NCBI RefSeq assembly: GCF_900107935.1
Contig: NZ_FNVG01000013.1
Coordinates: forward strand, 81,401-145,400
Length of the DNA: 64,000 bases
Direction of reading: 5' to 3'
Source of the DNA: Vibrio hangzhouensis
Lineage (GTDB): Bacteria > Pseudomonadota > Gammaproteobacteria > Enterobacterales > Vibrionaceae
In this document: piece by piece, positions 10,523 to 19,769 of the stretch
Layout of the letters: each line of letters starts with the position of its first letter
How positions within the stretch are numbered: position 1 is the stretch's first letter
Notes under the pieces: model-generated
Told to the model about the DNA's origin: nothing
Seen by the model: only the letters and a program-made list of their open reading frames with translations
The model's database searches: none
Program-made: the position numbers and the translations under genes

Positions 10523-10544
10523 TCTCAATCAGTATAATGCTGGA

Positions 10545-12821
10545 TTATAGAGATTCAGTGAACGTACGTGCGATTACGTCAGCTTGTTGCTCTGCAGTTA
10601 GAGAGTTGAAGCGAACAGCGTAACCAGATACACGGATTGTTAGCTGAGGGTATTTCTCAGGGTGCTTAACAGCGTCTTCTAGAGTATCGCGGTTAAGAAC
10701 GTTCACGTTTAGGTGTTGACCACCTTCAATGCCAGTTTCGTGGTGGAAGTAACCATCCATTAGACCCGCAAGGTTAGCGCGTTGGCTGTCTTCTTCTTTA
10801 CCTAGAGCGTTTGGAACGATAGAGAAAGTATAAGAGATACCATCTTTAGCATCAGCAAACGGTAGTTTACCTACAGAAGTAAGAGAAGCTACAGCACCTT
10901 TCTCATCGCGACCGTGCATTGGGTTAGCACCTGGAGCGAATGGAGCACCTGCTTTACGACCGTCTGGTGTAGTACCTGTCTTCTTACCATATACCACGTT
11001 TGAAGTGATAGTAAGGATAGACTGTGTAGGAACTGCATCGCGGTAAGTCTTAAGCTTACGGATTTTACCCATGAAGATAGAAACAAGTTCACAAGCCATG
11101 TCATCAACACGTGCGTCGTTGTTACCAAATTTAGGGTAGTCGCCAGAGATGTCGAAGTCGATTGCGATACCGTCTTCGTCACGGATAGGCTTAACTTGAC
11201 CGTATTTGATTGCAGATAGAGAGTCAGCTGCAACAGACAGACCAGCAATACCACATGCCATAGTACGACGAACGTCACGATCGTGAAGTGCCATTAGAGC
11301 GGCTTCGTAGCTGTACTTGTCGTGTGAGTAGTGGATTGCGTTTAGCGCAGTCACGTACTGCTTAGCTAGCCAATCCATGAAGTTGTCTAGACCAGCCCAA
11401 ACTTTATCGAAGTCTAGTACTTCGTCAGTCATTGCTTCAGTCTTAGGACCAACTTGGATTTTCAGCTTCTCGTCTACACCGCCGTTGATAACGTATAGAA
11501 GAGTCTTAGCCAGGTTTGCACGAGCACCGAAGAACTGCATGTGCTTACCGATAACCATTGGTGATACACAACAAGCGATAGCGTAGTCATCGTTGTCGAA
11601 ATCTGGACGCATTAGGTCATCGTTCTCGTACTGGATAGAAGAAGTATCGATAGATACCTTCGCACAGAACTTCTTGAAGCCGTCAGGTAGCTGCTCAGAC
11701 CAAAGTACAGTGATGTTTGGCTCTGGAGAAGGACCCATAGTGTATAGCGTGTTTAGGAAACGGAAGTTTGTACGCGTAACAAGCGTACGACCGTCAACAC
11801 CCATACCACCCATAGACTCTGTTGCCCAGATTGGGTCGCCAGAGAATAGCTCATCGTACTCAGGAGTACGTAGGAAGCGAACCATACGTAGTTTCATTAC
11901 GAAGTGGTCGATCATTTCCTGAGCTTGTTCTTCAGTGATAAGACCTGCAGCGATGTCACGCTCAACGTAAACGTCTAGGAAAGTCGAAGTACGACCTAGA
12001 GACATTGCCGCGCCGTTTTGAGATTTAACAGCAGCAAGGTAACCGAAGTAAGTCCACTGGATTGCTTCTTGTGCAGTTGTCGCAGGACCAGAAATGTCGA
12101 AGCCGTAAGACGCTGCCATTTCTTTCATTTGACCTAGTGCGCGGTGTTGCTCTTGAAGCTCTTCACGCAGCTGCATAGTCATTTGTAGATCGTCGCCAGC
12201 TTCTAGTTTCTCTTGAGTAGAGTGGAACTGAGCAACTTTGTCCTTCATTAGGAAGTCAATACCGTATAGTGCTACACGACGATAGTCACCGATGATACGA
12301 CCACGGCCGTATGCATCTGGAAGACCAGTCAGAACACCAGACTTACGACATTTTAGGATATCTGGAGAGTAAACATCGAAAACACCCTGGTTGTGTGTTT
12401 TACGGTACTCTGAGTAGATTTTAGAAACTTGTGGGTCCAGCGTACGACCGTATGCTTTACAAGAACCTTCGATCATGCGCACGCCGCCGTTAGGCATGAT
12501 TGCACGCTTAAGAGGCGCTTCAGTTTGTAGACCAACGATAGTTTCTAGGTCTTTGTTGATATAGCCCGCATCATGTGAAGTGATGGTAGAGATAACAGAA
12601 GTGTCAAAATCAACAGGAGCGTGAGTGCTGTTTTCCTGCTTGATACCTTCCATTACCTTAGCCCAAAGCTTGTTAGTTGCTTCAGTACCTTCAGAAACTA
12701 GGAAAGACTCGTCGCCTTCATAAGGAGCGTAGTTCTTCTGAATGAAGTCACGTACGTTTACTTCGTTTTGCCAGTCACCTGCAGCAAAACCTTCCCAAGC
12801 TTTAGCAAATTGCTCTGCCAT
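10545..12821 (-). CDS. pflB: Formate C-acetyltransferase (pyruvate formate-lyase)
   Basis: This 758-residue glycyl-radical enzyme is close to the 760 residues of E. coli PflB. The catalytic Cys pair is C417-C418 (IACCVSP) and the radical glycine is G733 in RVSGYAVRF. It converts pyruvate and CoA to acetyl-CoA and formate in the anaerobic cytoplasm after activation by PflA. Codon choice looks that of a highly expressed gene. The DUF3360 gene lies upstream on the same strand but is separated by a terminator. focA, the usual upstream partner, is absent here. A sigma-70-like promoter is seen about 120 bases upstream. Confidence 0.97.
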   Translation of the reverse strand: MAEQFAKAWEGFAAGDWQNEVNVRDFIQKNYAPYEGDESFLVSEGTEATNKLWAKVMEGIKQENSTHAPVDFDTSVISTITSHDAGYINKDLETIVGLQTEAPLKRAIMPNGGVRMIEGSCKAYGRTLDPQVSKIYSEYRKTHNQGVFDVYSPDILKCRKSGVLTGLPDAYGRGRIIGDYRRVALYGIDFLMKDKVAQFHSTQEKLEAGDDLQMTMQLREELQEQHRALGQMKEMAASYGFDISGPATTAQEAIQWTYFGYLAAVKSQNGAAMSLGRTSTFLDVYVERDIAAGLITEEQAQEMIDHFVMKLRMVRFLRTPEYDELFSGDPIWATESMGGMGVDGRTLVTRTNFRFLNTLYTMGPSPEPNITVLWSEQLPDGFKKFCAKVSIDTSSIQYENDDLMRPDFDNDDYAIACCVSPMVIGKHMQFFGARANLAKTLLYVINGGVDEKLKIQVGPKTEAMTDEVLDFDKVWAGLDNFMDWLAKQYVTALNAIHYSHDKYSYEAALMALHDRDVRRTMACGIAGLSVAADSLSAIKYGQVKPIRDEDGIAIDFDISGDYPKFGNNDARVDDMACELVSIFMGKIRKLKTYRDAVPTQSILTITSNVVYGKKTGTTPDGRKAGAPFAPGANPMHGRDEKGAVASLTSVGKLPFADAKDGISYTFSIVPNALGKEEDSQRANLAGLMDGYFHHETGIEGGQHLNVNVLNRDTLEDAVKHPEKYPQLTIRVSGYAVRFNSLTAEQQADVIARTFTESL

Positions 12822-12937
12822 GACATACCTACCTTTTTAGTAGAAAAAACACGTACTGTGCGCTTTATACGCATGCTCTGTAGAGTGAGCCAGTACACTT
12901 GAATAAAAATATCGTATAACCACTTAGGGTTAGTATG

Positions 12938-12966
12938 GGTATAGATATTGTCACTCTCAGCGTCAA
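12938..12966 (-). promoter_or_regulatory. pflB: Candidate sigma-70 promoter of pflB
   Basis: On the minus strand, TTGACG and TATACC are separated by exactly 17 bases, about 120 bases upstream of the pflB start. A TTGAT sequence immediately upstream of the -35 resembles half of an FNR site, but the second half is missing. Confidence 0.45.
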
Positions 12967-13031
12967 AATCAATAGTAAACTAAAAATAAATTGTAAAACT
13001 TAAACTAAATCAATAAATCTTAAAAATGATT

Positions 13032-13065
13032 GATAAAAATTTGGGCAGTGAATGTCACTGCCCAA
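13032..13065 (-). terminator. Terminator of the DUF3360 gene
   Basis: A perfect 10-bp stem (TTGGGCAGTG/CACTGCCCAA) with a 5-nt loop is followed on the minus strand by a T-rich tract. It separates the DUF3360 gene from pflB. Confidence 0.8.
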
Positions 13066-13080
13066 ATAATCAACTAGATA

Positions 13081-14628
13081 TTATAGGAAAGCTGGGATGC
13101 CATACTGGCCTTCTAGCATACCTACAGCTAGCATCGCTACCAGACAGATAACAAATACGCCTACCGGAATAATGATCTTATCTACAAAAGATAGACGAGA
13201 AGCACGCTCTTTGTCACCAATCAGACCATTATTATCCAGGAACATGGTTAAAGCCCAAGCCAGTACAGGGTTGGCAACTACTGATGCAAAGATACAGATC
13301 CCCGCAGCTTGTGAGTCTTTGCTCTCTTTAACCATTTGCATACCCGCTTCGAGTAGCGGTAGGAATACACCCACTAGTAGTGCAATACGCATTACAGGAG
13401 GCCATACCGCAACGTCCATTGGGAAACCAAGAACCGCAACGGTCATTACAATCAAACCAAGAAGAATTGCACCGCCAGGGATTGGACGCTTAGCAATTGC
13501 AGCAGGGATCATGTACGTACCCCAAGATGATGTGATGTTACCACCACCAACTGCAGTACCTACCATTTGACGGATAGAACACATGGTCATAGTGTCATCA
13601 ACGTCCATCAGTACTTTTTCGGTTTTCTTCGGATAGTTCAGTTCCTGGAAGATGCGGTGACCCAGGAAGTCAGGTGACCACATAGCAACCGCAAGAATTG
13701 CGAATGGAAGAGATGCAATGAAGTGCTGAAGGTTTGGAAGACCTAGCATCCAGCCTTCTTCCGTGCTGCCCCACCAGTAAACAGGGTTCAGGTTCGGAAG
13801 ACCCATCTCGGTTTCAAACGTCAGGTCAAAGCCAGCGCCAAGACCAAGTGCAAGCAGAAGACCAGTGATAGCACAAACTGGAATAGCCAACCAACGCATG
13901 TTGATCTTAGCCAGGTAAGCGTACACTGCAATGTTGATACCCAGTACGATCAGACCCACATAGCCCATGCTTCCTGCTTCGATATCTGCAGATTGTAGAC
14001 TCACTGCCCAGTCTTGAATCGAACCGATTTGACTCATTGTACCGGTGAAGCCCAGGAAGATTAATAAGCCACCTGCTGTACCCTGAGAGGTCAGATTAAC
14101 GAGCTTAGAGCCGCCTTTGAAGTAGCTTAGCAATAGACCGAACACACCAAGAAGGATTGCAAGAGCAAGAGGGTGAGCACCGGCAAGGGCAATCGAACCG
14201 ATAAGTGGAATCATCGGGCCGTGGTTACCGGCAAGGTTGGCTCTTGGGTTAATGAAACCTGATGCGAGAACACAGAACAAAAGTGCAGGAATTAGCATTT
14301 CTACACGTGCAACCTCGATAGCAAATTCTTTACCAAGGTTTACGTGATCCCAAGCAGCGGTTAAACCGTCTGCCCATGACATCATTACCGCAGAATACAT
14401 CGCGATAATGCCGATGGTACCGGCAAGTGCAGGTACTAAATCTTCCAGTTCAAAACGGAAATCGCGACCCGGCAGGTTAAGACCGAAGCGGCGCGGTTTC
14501 ATGATTTGAAGTTCGTGGTCTAGGTATTCAGAGCGGCTGGCAAACTCAGATGAAGGACGGTGAAGCTCTTGATAGCTCTTGGTCTCGATATCCGAATCAG
14601 AATGCGCTTTGTTAACTGCGTCTGACAT
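13081..14628 (-). CDS. DUF3360 multispanning membrane protein, probable transporter
   Basis: From the preferred start this is 515 residues (MSDAVNKAH), with a hydrophilic N-terminal arm of about 70 residues and then roughly 12-13 TM segments. It resembles the Vibrio DUF3360 family, distantly like SulP/NCS2-type carriers; conserved-looking elements include NPRANLAGNHGP and GTAVGGGNITSSWG. The frame stays open to 14712, but the ATG at 14628 has a GAGGAA ribosome site just upstream and the extra 28 residues look like untranslated leader. The substrate is unknown. Its position upstream of pflB suggests a link to anaerobic carboxylate or anion traffic, which is inference. Confidence 0.82.
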   Translation of the reverse strand: MSDAVNKAHSDSDIETKSYQELHRPSSEFASRSEYLDHELQIMKPRRFGLNLPGRDFRFELEDLVPALAGTIGIIAMYSAVMMSWADGLTAAWDHVNLGKEFAIEVARVEMLIPALLFCVLASGFINPRANLAGNHGPMIPLIGSIALAGAHPLALAILLGVFGLLLSYFKGGSKLVNLTSQGTAGGLLIFLGFTGTMSQIGSIQDWAVSLQSADIEAGSMGYVGLIVLGINIAVYAYLAKINMRWLAIPVCAITGLLLALGLGAGFDLTFETEMGLPNLNPVYWWGSTEEGWMLGLPNLQHFIASLPFAILAVAMWSPDFLGHRIFQELNYPKKTEKVLMDVDDTMTMCSIRQMVGTAVGGGNITSSWGTYMIPAAIAKRPIPGGAILLGLIVMTVAVLGFPMDVAVWPPVMRIALLVGVFLPLLEAGMQMVKESKDSQAAGICIFASVVANPVLAWALTMFLDNNGLIGDKERASRLSFVDKIIIPVGVFVICLVAMLAVGMLEGQYGIPAFL

Positions 14629-15442
14629 AGATTCCTCATATATATAAAAGTTAGTCGTTTGGCTTGATAAACGAACTGTTTCACACCGAATGGCTAGGTA
14701 GCTGCACGTCATTGACGTGCTAAGAATAGACGAGATTCCTAATAATGGGGTGAATAATTCGTGCTATATCAATGGAGCCGAGTCTAACAAGCAACAGTAA
14801 GACCTTGATTGATCTTGATCACTTTAAGAAAAAATGTGAAAGAAAACTACAACAGTTGTTTGAAACAGCGCACTTTATTAACAATCAGCGTAAACAACTT
14901 TCAGTATGAAAATTTTATGAACAATATTCACTTCATCAATAATCCTCACCTTACCGGTTCTATCCAAGTTCCTATGTTGGAAGAATCGATTCACGTTGCT
15001 TTACGCTCAATTTGCTATTTGAACCGTACGTTCAGAGGCGAGATATTGATCTAACTATCAAAACACTCAACTAGTTCATAATGTTTGCTAATGGGTCATT
15101 AGCGGGGCTTATGCACTGCTTATTGAATCCCAAGCAGCACTAAATGCTAGCAAAGTCACATTCTACGTAACAAAAATGTAATTCTTATCATGGTAGGATA
15201 AAAAATCACCAATGACTGAATGTGCAGCATTTAGAAAAGATTATTCACATTTTGACGGTTTAAATACTTTAAATTGCATAATTCGTCAGATACAATGCCT
15301 GTATGACCGACTTATTCAGGTTAATGGTTTGTTGCAAACCATGCGGTGTGGTGCTAGCTTGTACCGAATATATAAAAGGTCGGAGTACCTTAAGCCTCTA
15401 GAATAGGCATAGCAGTCAATAATATACAGGGAGCACAAGCGC
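14629..15442. other. 814-base intergenic region between divergent genes
   Basis: This AT-rich gap separates the DUF3360 gene (minus) from the amino-acid importer (plus) and must hold both promoters. An 81-codon frame at 14809-15054 lacks a convincing ribosome site or family and is not called. TTGACG at 15252 with an extended TGCATAAT at 15275-15282 (19-base spacing from the -35 to CATAAT) is a weak promoter candidate for the importer. I looked for ArgR-type boxes and found none good enough to call. Confidence 0.5.
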
Positions 15443-16213
15443 ATGAATGAAGTACCAGCGCTGGACATAAAAGAACTGCACAAGACCTTTGGTCAAAATG
15501 AAGTTTTAAAGGGGATTTCCCTTTCTGCACATAAAGGTGATGTCATCTCGATCATTGGCTCATCTGGTTCTGGAAAAAGCACATTTCTTCGTTGTATCAA
15601 CCTTCTTGAAACACCAACAGCGGGTGAAATCTGGGTCAATGGCGAATTGATTGAGATGAAGCAAAACCGCGCAGGTGAATCACTTCCTGCCAATGAAAAA
15701 CAAGTTCAGAGAATTCGTTCACGTCTGGCAATGGTTTTTCAGGGCTTCAATTTGTGGTCTCACATGACCGTACTTGAAAACATCATCGAGGCTCCGGTGC
15801 ATGTTCTCGGGGTACCTAAAGCTCAGGCGATCGAAAACGCGGAGTTACTGTTGAAGAAAGTTGGTCTTTATGAGCGCCGTGATTACTACCCAGGGCATCT
15901 ATCAGGTGGCCAGCAACAACGTGCAGCCATTGCTCGCGCCCTTGCGGTGGAGCCGGAAGTGATGTTGTTCGATGAACCCACCTCGGCGCTTGACCCAGAA
16001 TTGGTTGGGGAAGTGCTTGGCGTGATGCAGGATCTTGCGGAGGAAGGCCGAACTATGTTGGTTGTGACGCATGAAATGGCGTTCGCACGCGATGTTTCAA
16101 ACCACGTGATGTTCCTTCACCAAGGTCTGGTGGAAGAACAGGGAGATCCAGCTAAACTGTTTACGAACCCAGATTCTGAACGCTTACAACAATTTATCTC
16201 ATCCATCTACTAA
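15443..16213 (+). CDS. Basic amino acid ABC transporter ATP-binding protein (HisP/AotP type)
   Basis: This 256-residue ATPase has Walker A GSSGSGKST at 39-47, the signature LSGGQQQR, and Walker B LFDEPTSALDPE. The NLWSHMTVLENIIEAPVHVLG segment pattern is typical of the HisP/AotP/OccP group serving lysine, arginine, ornithine, histidine or opine importers, and it is longer than ArtP. It energises the two permeases encoded downstream. The gene order ATPase, binding protein, permease Q, permease M is that of artPIQM. An AGGGAG ribosome site precedes the ATG. The exact amino acid cannot be read from sequence. Confidence 0.92.
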   Translation: MNEVPALDIKELHKTFGQNEVLKGISLSAHKGDVISIIGSSGSGKSTFLRCINLLETPTAGEIWVNGELIEMKQNRAGESLPANEKQVQRIRSRLAMVFQGFNLWSHMTVLENIIEAPVHVLGVPKAQAIENAELLLKKVGLYERRDYYPGHLSGGQQQRAAIARALAVEPEVMLFDEPTSALDPELVGEVLGVMQDLAEEGRTMLVVTHEMAFARDVSNHVMFLHQGLVEEQGDPAKLFTNPDSERLQQFISSIY

Positions 16214-16226
16214 TACAGAGGATGAC

Positions 16227-16250
16227 TTTCTAGGGCTTAGGACCTAGAAA
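16227..16250 (+). promoter_or_regulatory. Intercistronic hairpin between ATPase and binding protein genes
   Basis: A perfect 8-bp inverted repeat (TTTCTAGG/CCTAGAAA) with an 8-nt loop lies just after the ATPase stop. It is A-rich rather than T-rich afterwards, so processing or mRNA stabilisation is more likely than termination. Confidence 0.4.
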
Positions 16251-16307
16251 CCTAAAAAAACAAACACAACATCAAAAAACGAAAATCTCAATCACAGGAG
16301 TATGGAA

Positions 16308-17078
16308 ATGAAAAAGTGGTTATTGGTGGCAGCACTTGCTGCAACAGCAGCAACTGGAGTGGCTCAAGCTAAGGAATGGAAAACAGTCCGCTTCGGTATC
16401 GAAGGTGCTTACCCTCCGTTTAGCTGGACTGAAGCAGATGGTTCTCTGAAAGGTTTTGACGTAGACATGGCGAATGCACTTTGTGAAGAGCTAAAAGCCA
16501 AGTGTGTGATCGTACCGCAAGATTGGGATGGCATCATTCCTTCACTTCTTGCTCGTAAGTACGATGCTATCATCGCAGCGATGTCTATCACTGAAGAGCG
16601 TAAGAAGAAAGTGGACTTCACTGGCAAATACGCTCAAATCCCGAACAAATTCATTGCCAAGAAGGGCGCAGGTCTGGACTTCGACAATCTGAGCGGCGCT
16701 AAAATCGGTGTTCAGCGTGCAACAACGCACGACAAGTACCTGACAGATAACTACGGTGGTCAGGTAGAGATCGTTCGTTATGGCTCTTTTGATGAAGCTT
16801 ATCTGGATCTAGCCAATGGTCGTATCGTTGCAGTACTAGGTGATGCATCTGCTCTGGAAGAAGGCGTGATCAACAAAGATGGCGGCGATGCTTATGAGTT
16901 CGTAGGTCCATCTCTGACAGATCCTAAGTGGTTCGGTGAAGGTATGGGCATCGCAGTTCGTAAGCAGGACAAAGATCTGACTGAGCAACTTGATGCTGCG
17001 ATCAAATCTCTACGTGAGAAAGGCAAGTACCAAGAGATTGCTGCGAAATACTTCAACTACGATGTTTACGGCGACTAA
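16308..17078 (+). CDS. Periplasmic basic amino acid-binding protein of the ABC importer
   Basis: From the preferred start this is 256 residues, with a clear Sec signal peptide ending VAQA near residue 20 (mature KEWKTVRFGIEG). The mature part is a type II amino-acid-binding fold with the family pattern EGAYPPFSW, GFDVDMANALCEEL and the hinge IIAAMSITEERKKKVDFT. Two cysteines, in ALCEEL and KCVIV, are positioned to form the disulfide seen in ArgT/HisJ-like proteins. The frame also opens at 16302, but CACAGGAG is well spaced only from 16308. Arginine, ornithine or lysine is the likely ligand class. Confidence 0.92.
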   Translation: MKKWLLVAALAATAATGVAQAKEWKTVRFGIEGAYPPFSWTEADGSLKGFDVDMANALCEELKAKCVIVPQDWDGIIPSLLARKYDAIIAAMSITEERKKKVDFTGKYAQIPNKFIAKKGAGLDFDNLSGAKIGVQRATTHDKYLTDNYGGQVEIVRYGSFDEAYLDLANGRIVAVLGDASALEEGVINKDGGDAYEFVGPSLTDPKWFGEGMGIAVRKQDKDLTEQLDAAIKSLREKGKYQEIAAKYFNYDVYGD

Positions 17079-17100
17079 TCGCTGAATTAAACACAACGAC

Positions 17101-17126
17101 AAGGGCTTGAGCTGGTCTCAGGCCCT
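17101..17126 (+). terminator. Leaky terminator or attenuator after the binding protein gene
   Basis: AAGGGC/GCCCTT with an imperfect inner extension forms a hairpin followed by TTTT. Placed between binding protein and permease genes, it would let the binding protein be made in excess, a common arrangement in such importers. Confidence 0.6.
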
Positions 17127-17199
17127 TTTACTAAAAAACATGTCACAGGTGTTATTTAGTAAAACTTACCAACAATAAGCTGTGCTGTTGGAAGGAATT

Positions 17200-17940
17200 A
17201 TGCTCGATTTACAAGGATATGAAGCCTCTATACTCAAAGGGGCCGTACTCACCATAGAAGTCGCGATACTATCGCTGATTCTTGCTATGGTACTCGGTAT
17301 GTTAGGTGCGCTTGCAAAATTAGCACCTTATAAATGGGCGCGAGCGATCGCGACACTTTACACGACTATCATTCGGGGTATTCCTGACCTCGTCTTAATG
17401 ATGCTGATTTTCTTCGGCGGACAAATACTGCTGAACAACAGCTTGTACGCTGTTAATGAGTGGCTAAACAATTGGTTTGCCTCCAGCGATCCCAATCATG
17501 AATGGACATCGTACCTGCCTGACTATATTGACGTGTCTCCGTTTATCGCAGGGATTCTGACTATTGGCTTTATCTTCGGCGCGTATATGGCGGAAACTTT
17601 CCGAGGTGCGATTATGGCGGTGGATAAAGGTGAAATGGAGGCCGCTAAAGCATATGGCATGAGTTCAGCGCTGGCATTCCGACGTATTCTGCTACCACAA
17701 ATGATCCGACATGCATTGCCTGGTTTTGGCAACAACTGGCTTGTTTTGCTGAAAACGACGGCCCTGGTGTCCATCATCGGGTTAGAGGATATGGTACGTG
17801 TCAGCTCACTGGCTGCGGGTTCTACCAAAATGCCGTTCACCTTTTACATGGCGGTATCCATCATATTCTTGTTGTTCACCAGTGTTTCTACCGGCTTCCT
17901 GAAGCTTGTCGAGCGCAAGTTTAGTATTCATGTGAGGTAG
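17200..17940 (+). CDS. Basic amino acid ABC transporter permease (HisQ/ArtQ type)
   Basis: This inner-membrane permease is 246 residues from ATG 17200, with about five TM segments and the ABC-permease EAA loop (EMEAAKAYGMSSALAFRRILLP). GGAAGG directly upstream supports this ATG over an in-frame GTG at 17182. It forms a heterodimeric channel with the next gene product. The two permease genes are separated by 2 bases, so they are almost certainly co-translated. Confidence 0.92.
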   Translation: MLDLQGYEASILKGAVLTIEVAILSLILAMVLGMLGALAKLAPYKWARAIATLYTTIIRGIPDLVLMMLIFFGGQILLNNSLYAVNEWLNNWFASSDPNHEWTSYLPDYIDVSPFIAGILTIGFIFGAYMAETFRGAIMAVDKGEMEAAKAYGMSSALAFRRILLPQMIRHALPGFGNNWLVLLKTTALVSIIGLEDMVRVSSLAAGSTKMPFTFYMAVSIIFLLFTSVSTGFLKLVERKFSIHVR

Positions 17941-17942
17941 AT

Positions 17943-18626
17943 ATGGATTTTTCGTTAGTTGTTGAAAGTTTCCCAATTTACCTTGATGGCCTCTGGACTA
18001 CGATGTGGCTAGTGGGTTTAGCCTTGGTTATCGGCCTCTGTATTGCGATCCCTCTGGCGGTCGCGAGAAACAGCACCAATTACTTGATCAACTTGCCATC
18101 TTGGGGCTTTATATACTTTTTCCGTGGTACACCTCTCCTGGTACAGCTTTACCTGATTTACTACGGTATGGACCAGTTCTTCCCAGTCAAAGACACACTT
18201 TGGGAACATGCCTGGTTCTGTGCATTAGTTGCCTTTGTCCTCAACACTTCCGCTTATACCGCCGAGATCATTCGCGGTGCCATTAATGGTTTGCCAAAAG
18301 GCGAGGTGGAAGCAGCAAAAGCGTACGGTATGAGTACCTGGAAAACCTATCGACGGATCATATTGCCGAGCGCTTTAAGAAGGGCGCTTCCCGCTTACAG
18401 TAATGAAGTTATATTCATGCTGCATGGCTCGGCGGTAGCCGGTATCGTGACCATTATGGACCTCACTGGCGCTGCACGTCTGGTGAATTCCCGTTATTAC
18501 GCTCCGTTTGAGTCGTTTTTGACGGCAGGCCTGTTCTATATGGCGCTAACCTTTATGATCCTCTGGGTATTCAAGAAGGCTGAAAAGCGATTCCTGGCTT
18601 ACATGAGACCATTGGAATCTCAATAA
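17943..18626 (+). CDS. Basic amino acid ABC transporter permease (HisM/ArtM type)
   Basis: This 227-residue integral membrane protein has the EAA loop EVEAAKAYGMSTWKTYRRIILP and about five TM segments. It is the second permease of the importer and the last gene of the four-gene operon, followed by a strong terminator. The YFFRGTPLLVQLYLIYYG segment pattern is typical of the polar amino acid uptake family. Confidence 0.92.
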   Translation: MDFSLVVESFPIYLDGLWTTMWLVGLALVIGLCIAIPLAVARNSTNYLINLPSWGFIYFFRGTPLLVQLYLIYYGMDQFFPVKDTLWEHAWFCALVAFVLNTSAYTAEIIRGAINGLPKGEVEAAKAYGMSTWKTYRRIILPSALRRALPAYSNEVIFMLHGSAVAGIVTIMDLTGAARLVNSRYYAPFESFLTAGLFYMALTFMILWVFKKAEKRFLAYMRPLESQ

Positions 18627-18657
18627 CGCCAGTCTGAGTCAACCAAGTTCAGATTTG

Positions 18658-18696
18658 AAATCCCCGAGTTTGTTAAAGCCAGCCTCGGGGATTTTT
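18658..18696. terminator. Terminator between the importer operon and xthA
   Basis: ATCCCCGAG/CTCGGGGAT forms a 9-bp stem with a long loop, followed by TTTTT on the plus strand and AAA before it. It serves the convergent importer operon and possibly xthA. Confidence 0.8.
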
Positions 18697-18785
18697 GTAT
18701 TTCTGGTATCGTTGGATGTGTGTGCCTGTATTGGCAGCATTCCCGAATAGGTGCGGGAATCACGACGGATTGTTTACAAAATCTG

Positions 18786-19592
18786 TCAGTTAAATACCGA
18801 CCAGATAGGTGCGTGGTCTGAAGGTTTTTCAATACCTCGCAACTCATAATCGATGCCCGCTTCCGTACACGTCTCTGCCAGACCAGGCGTAGCCAGTACG
18901 ACATCAATCCTTAGGCCACGATTGTCATCAAATCCTCTTGAGCGGTAGTCAAACCACGAGAACTGGTCGTCAACGTCAGGGTGTAGTTGACGGAAAGTGT
19001 CAACAAAACCCCAGTCAAGCAGGGTTTGTAACCACTCACGTTCAATCGGCTGGAATGAGCACTTACCGGTCTTTAGCCAGCGCTTGCGGTTAGGCTCGCC
19101 AATGCCGATGTCCAAATCGATAGGACTGATGTTGATATCCCCCATAACAATCAGTTTTTCATCGTTGTTATGGTGGTCATTCAAATATGTCATAAGATCC
19201 TTATAAAAGGCTTCTTTATAAGGGAATTTAGTTTCATGACTGATGTTATCGCCTTGTGGGAAATAGCCATTCAACACCGTTACCTTATCGCCTTTCGCGT
19301 CTTCAAACGTTGCCATTATCATGCGCTTTTGGTGGTCTTCGTTATCGGTTGGAAACCCTTTCTGAACAGAAGCGGGTTCCTGTTTGCATAGCATAGCGAC
19401 GCCATAGTGTGCTTTCTGGCCATGAAAATAGACTTTGTAACCCATGGCTTCGACAGCTTCGACCGGGAAAGCTTCATCGTGGACTTTGATTTCCTGCAGG
19501 CCTATCACGTCAGGTTGGTGTTTATCAATTAATGCTTGCAGTTGGTGAAGACGAGCTCGGAGGCCGTTGATATTGAAGCTAATGACTTTCAT
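18786..19592 (-). CDS. xthA: Exodeoxyribonuclease III
   Basis: This 268-residue enzyme matches E. coli XthA in length and start ([18 protein letters not shown]). It belongs to the exonuclease/endonuclease/phosphatase fold, with the metal-binding glutamate in IGLQEIKV, the MGDINISP segment and the C-terminal SDHAPIW motif holding the catalytic Asp-His. It acts as 3'-5' exonuclease and apurinic/apyrimidinic endonuclease in base excision repair. It is a single gene on the minus strand, convergent with the amino-acid importer. Confidence 0.96.
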   Translation of the reverse strand: MKVISFNINGLRARLHQLQALIDKHQPDVIGLQEIKVHDEAFPVEAVEAMGYKVYFHGQKAHYGVAMLCKQEPASVQKGFPTDNEDHQKRMIMATFEDAKGDKVTVLNGYFPQGDNISHETKFPYKEAFYKDLMTYLNDHHNNDEKLIVMGDINISPIDLDIGIGEPNRKRWLKTGKCSFQPIEREWLQTLLDWGFVDTFRQLHPDVDDQFSWFDYRSRGFDDNRGLRIDVVLATPGLAETCTEAGIDYELRGIEKPSDHAPIWSVFN

Positions 19593-19769
19593 TTTCTCAC
19601 TAATCCTGTGATTTTTCTCAGAGGCAAAATACTAGCATCCACAGAGAATGACATACAACGCTTGTATTGAGCTTAAGATGCAAAAATGATGTAATAAAAC
19701 GCTCAATAATTACGACTTCTGGTCGATATAAAAACAATATGTGCTCTCTGTTTGCTAAAAGGATGTACT

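Noticed and set aside
14809..15054. 81-codon plus-strand frame in the gap before the amino-acid importer
   Set aside because: No ribosome site of note, no recognisable motif or family, and AT-rich composition as expected for non-coding sequence.
14629..15442. ArgR boxes in front of the amino-acid importer
   Set aside because: The best candidates differ from the consensus in spacing or in several half-site bases.
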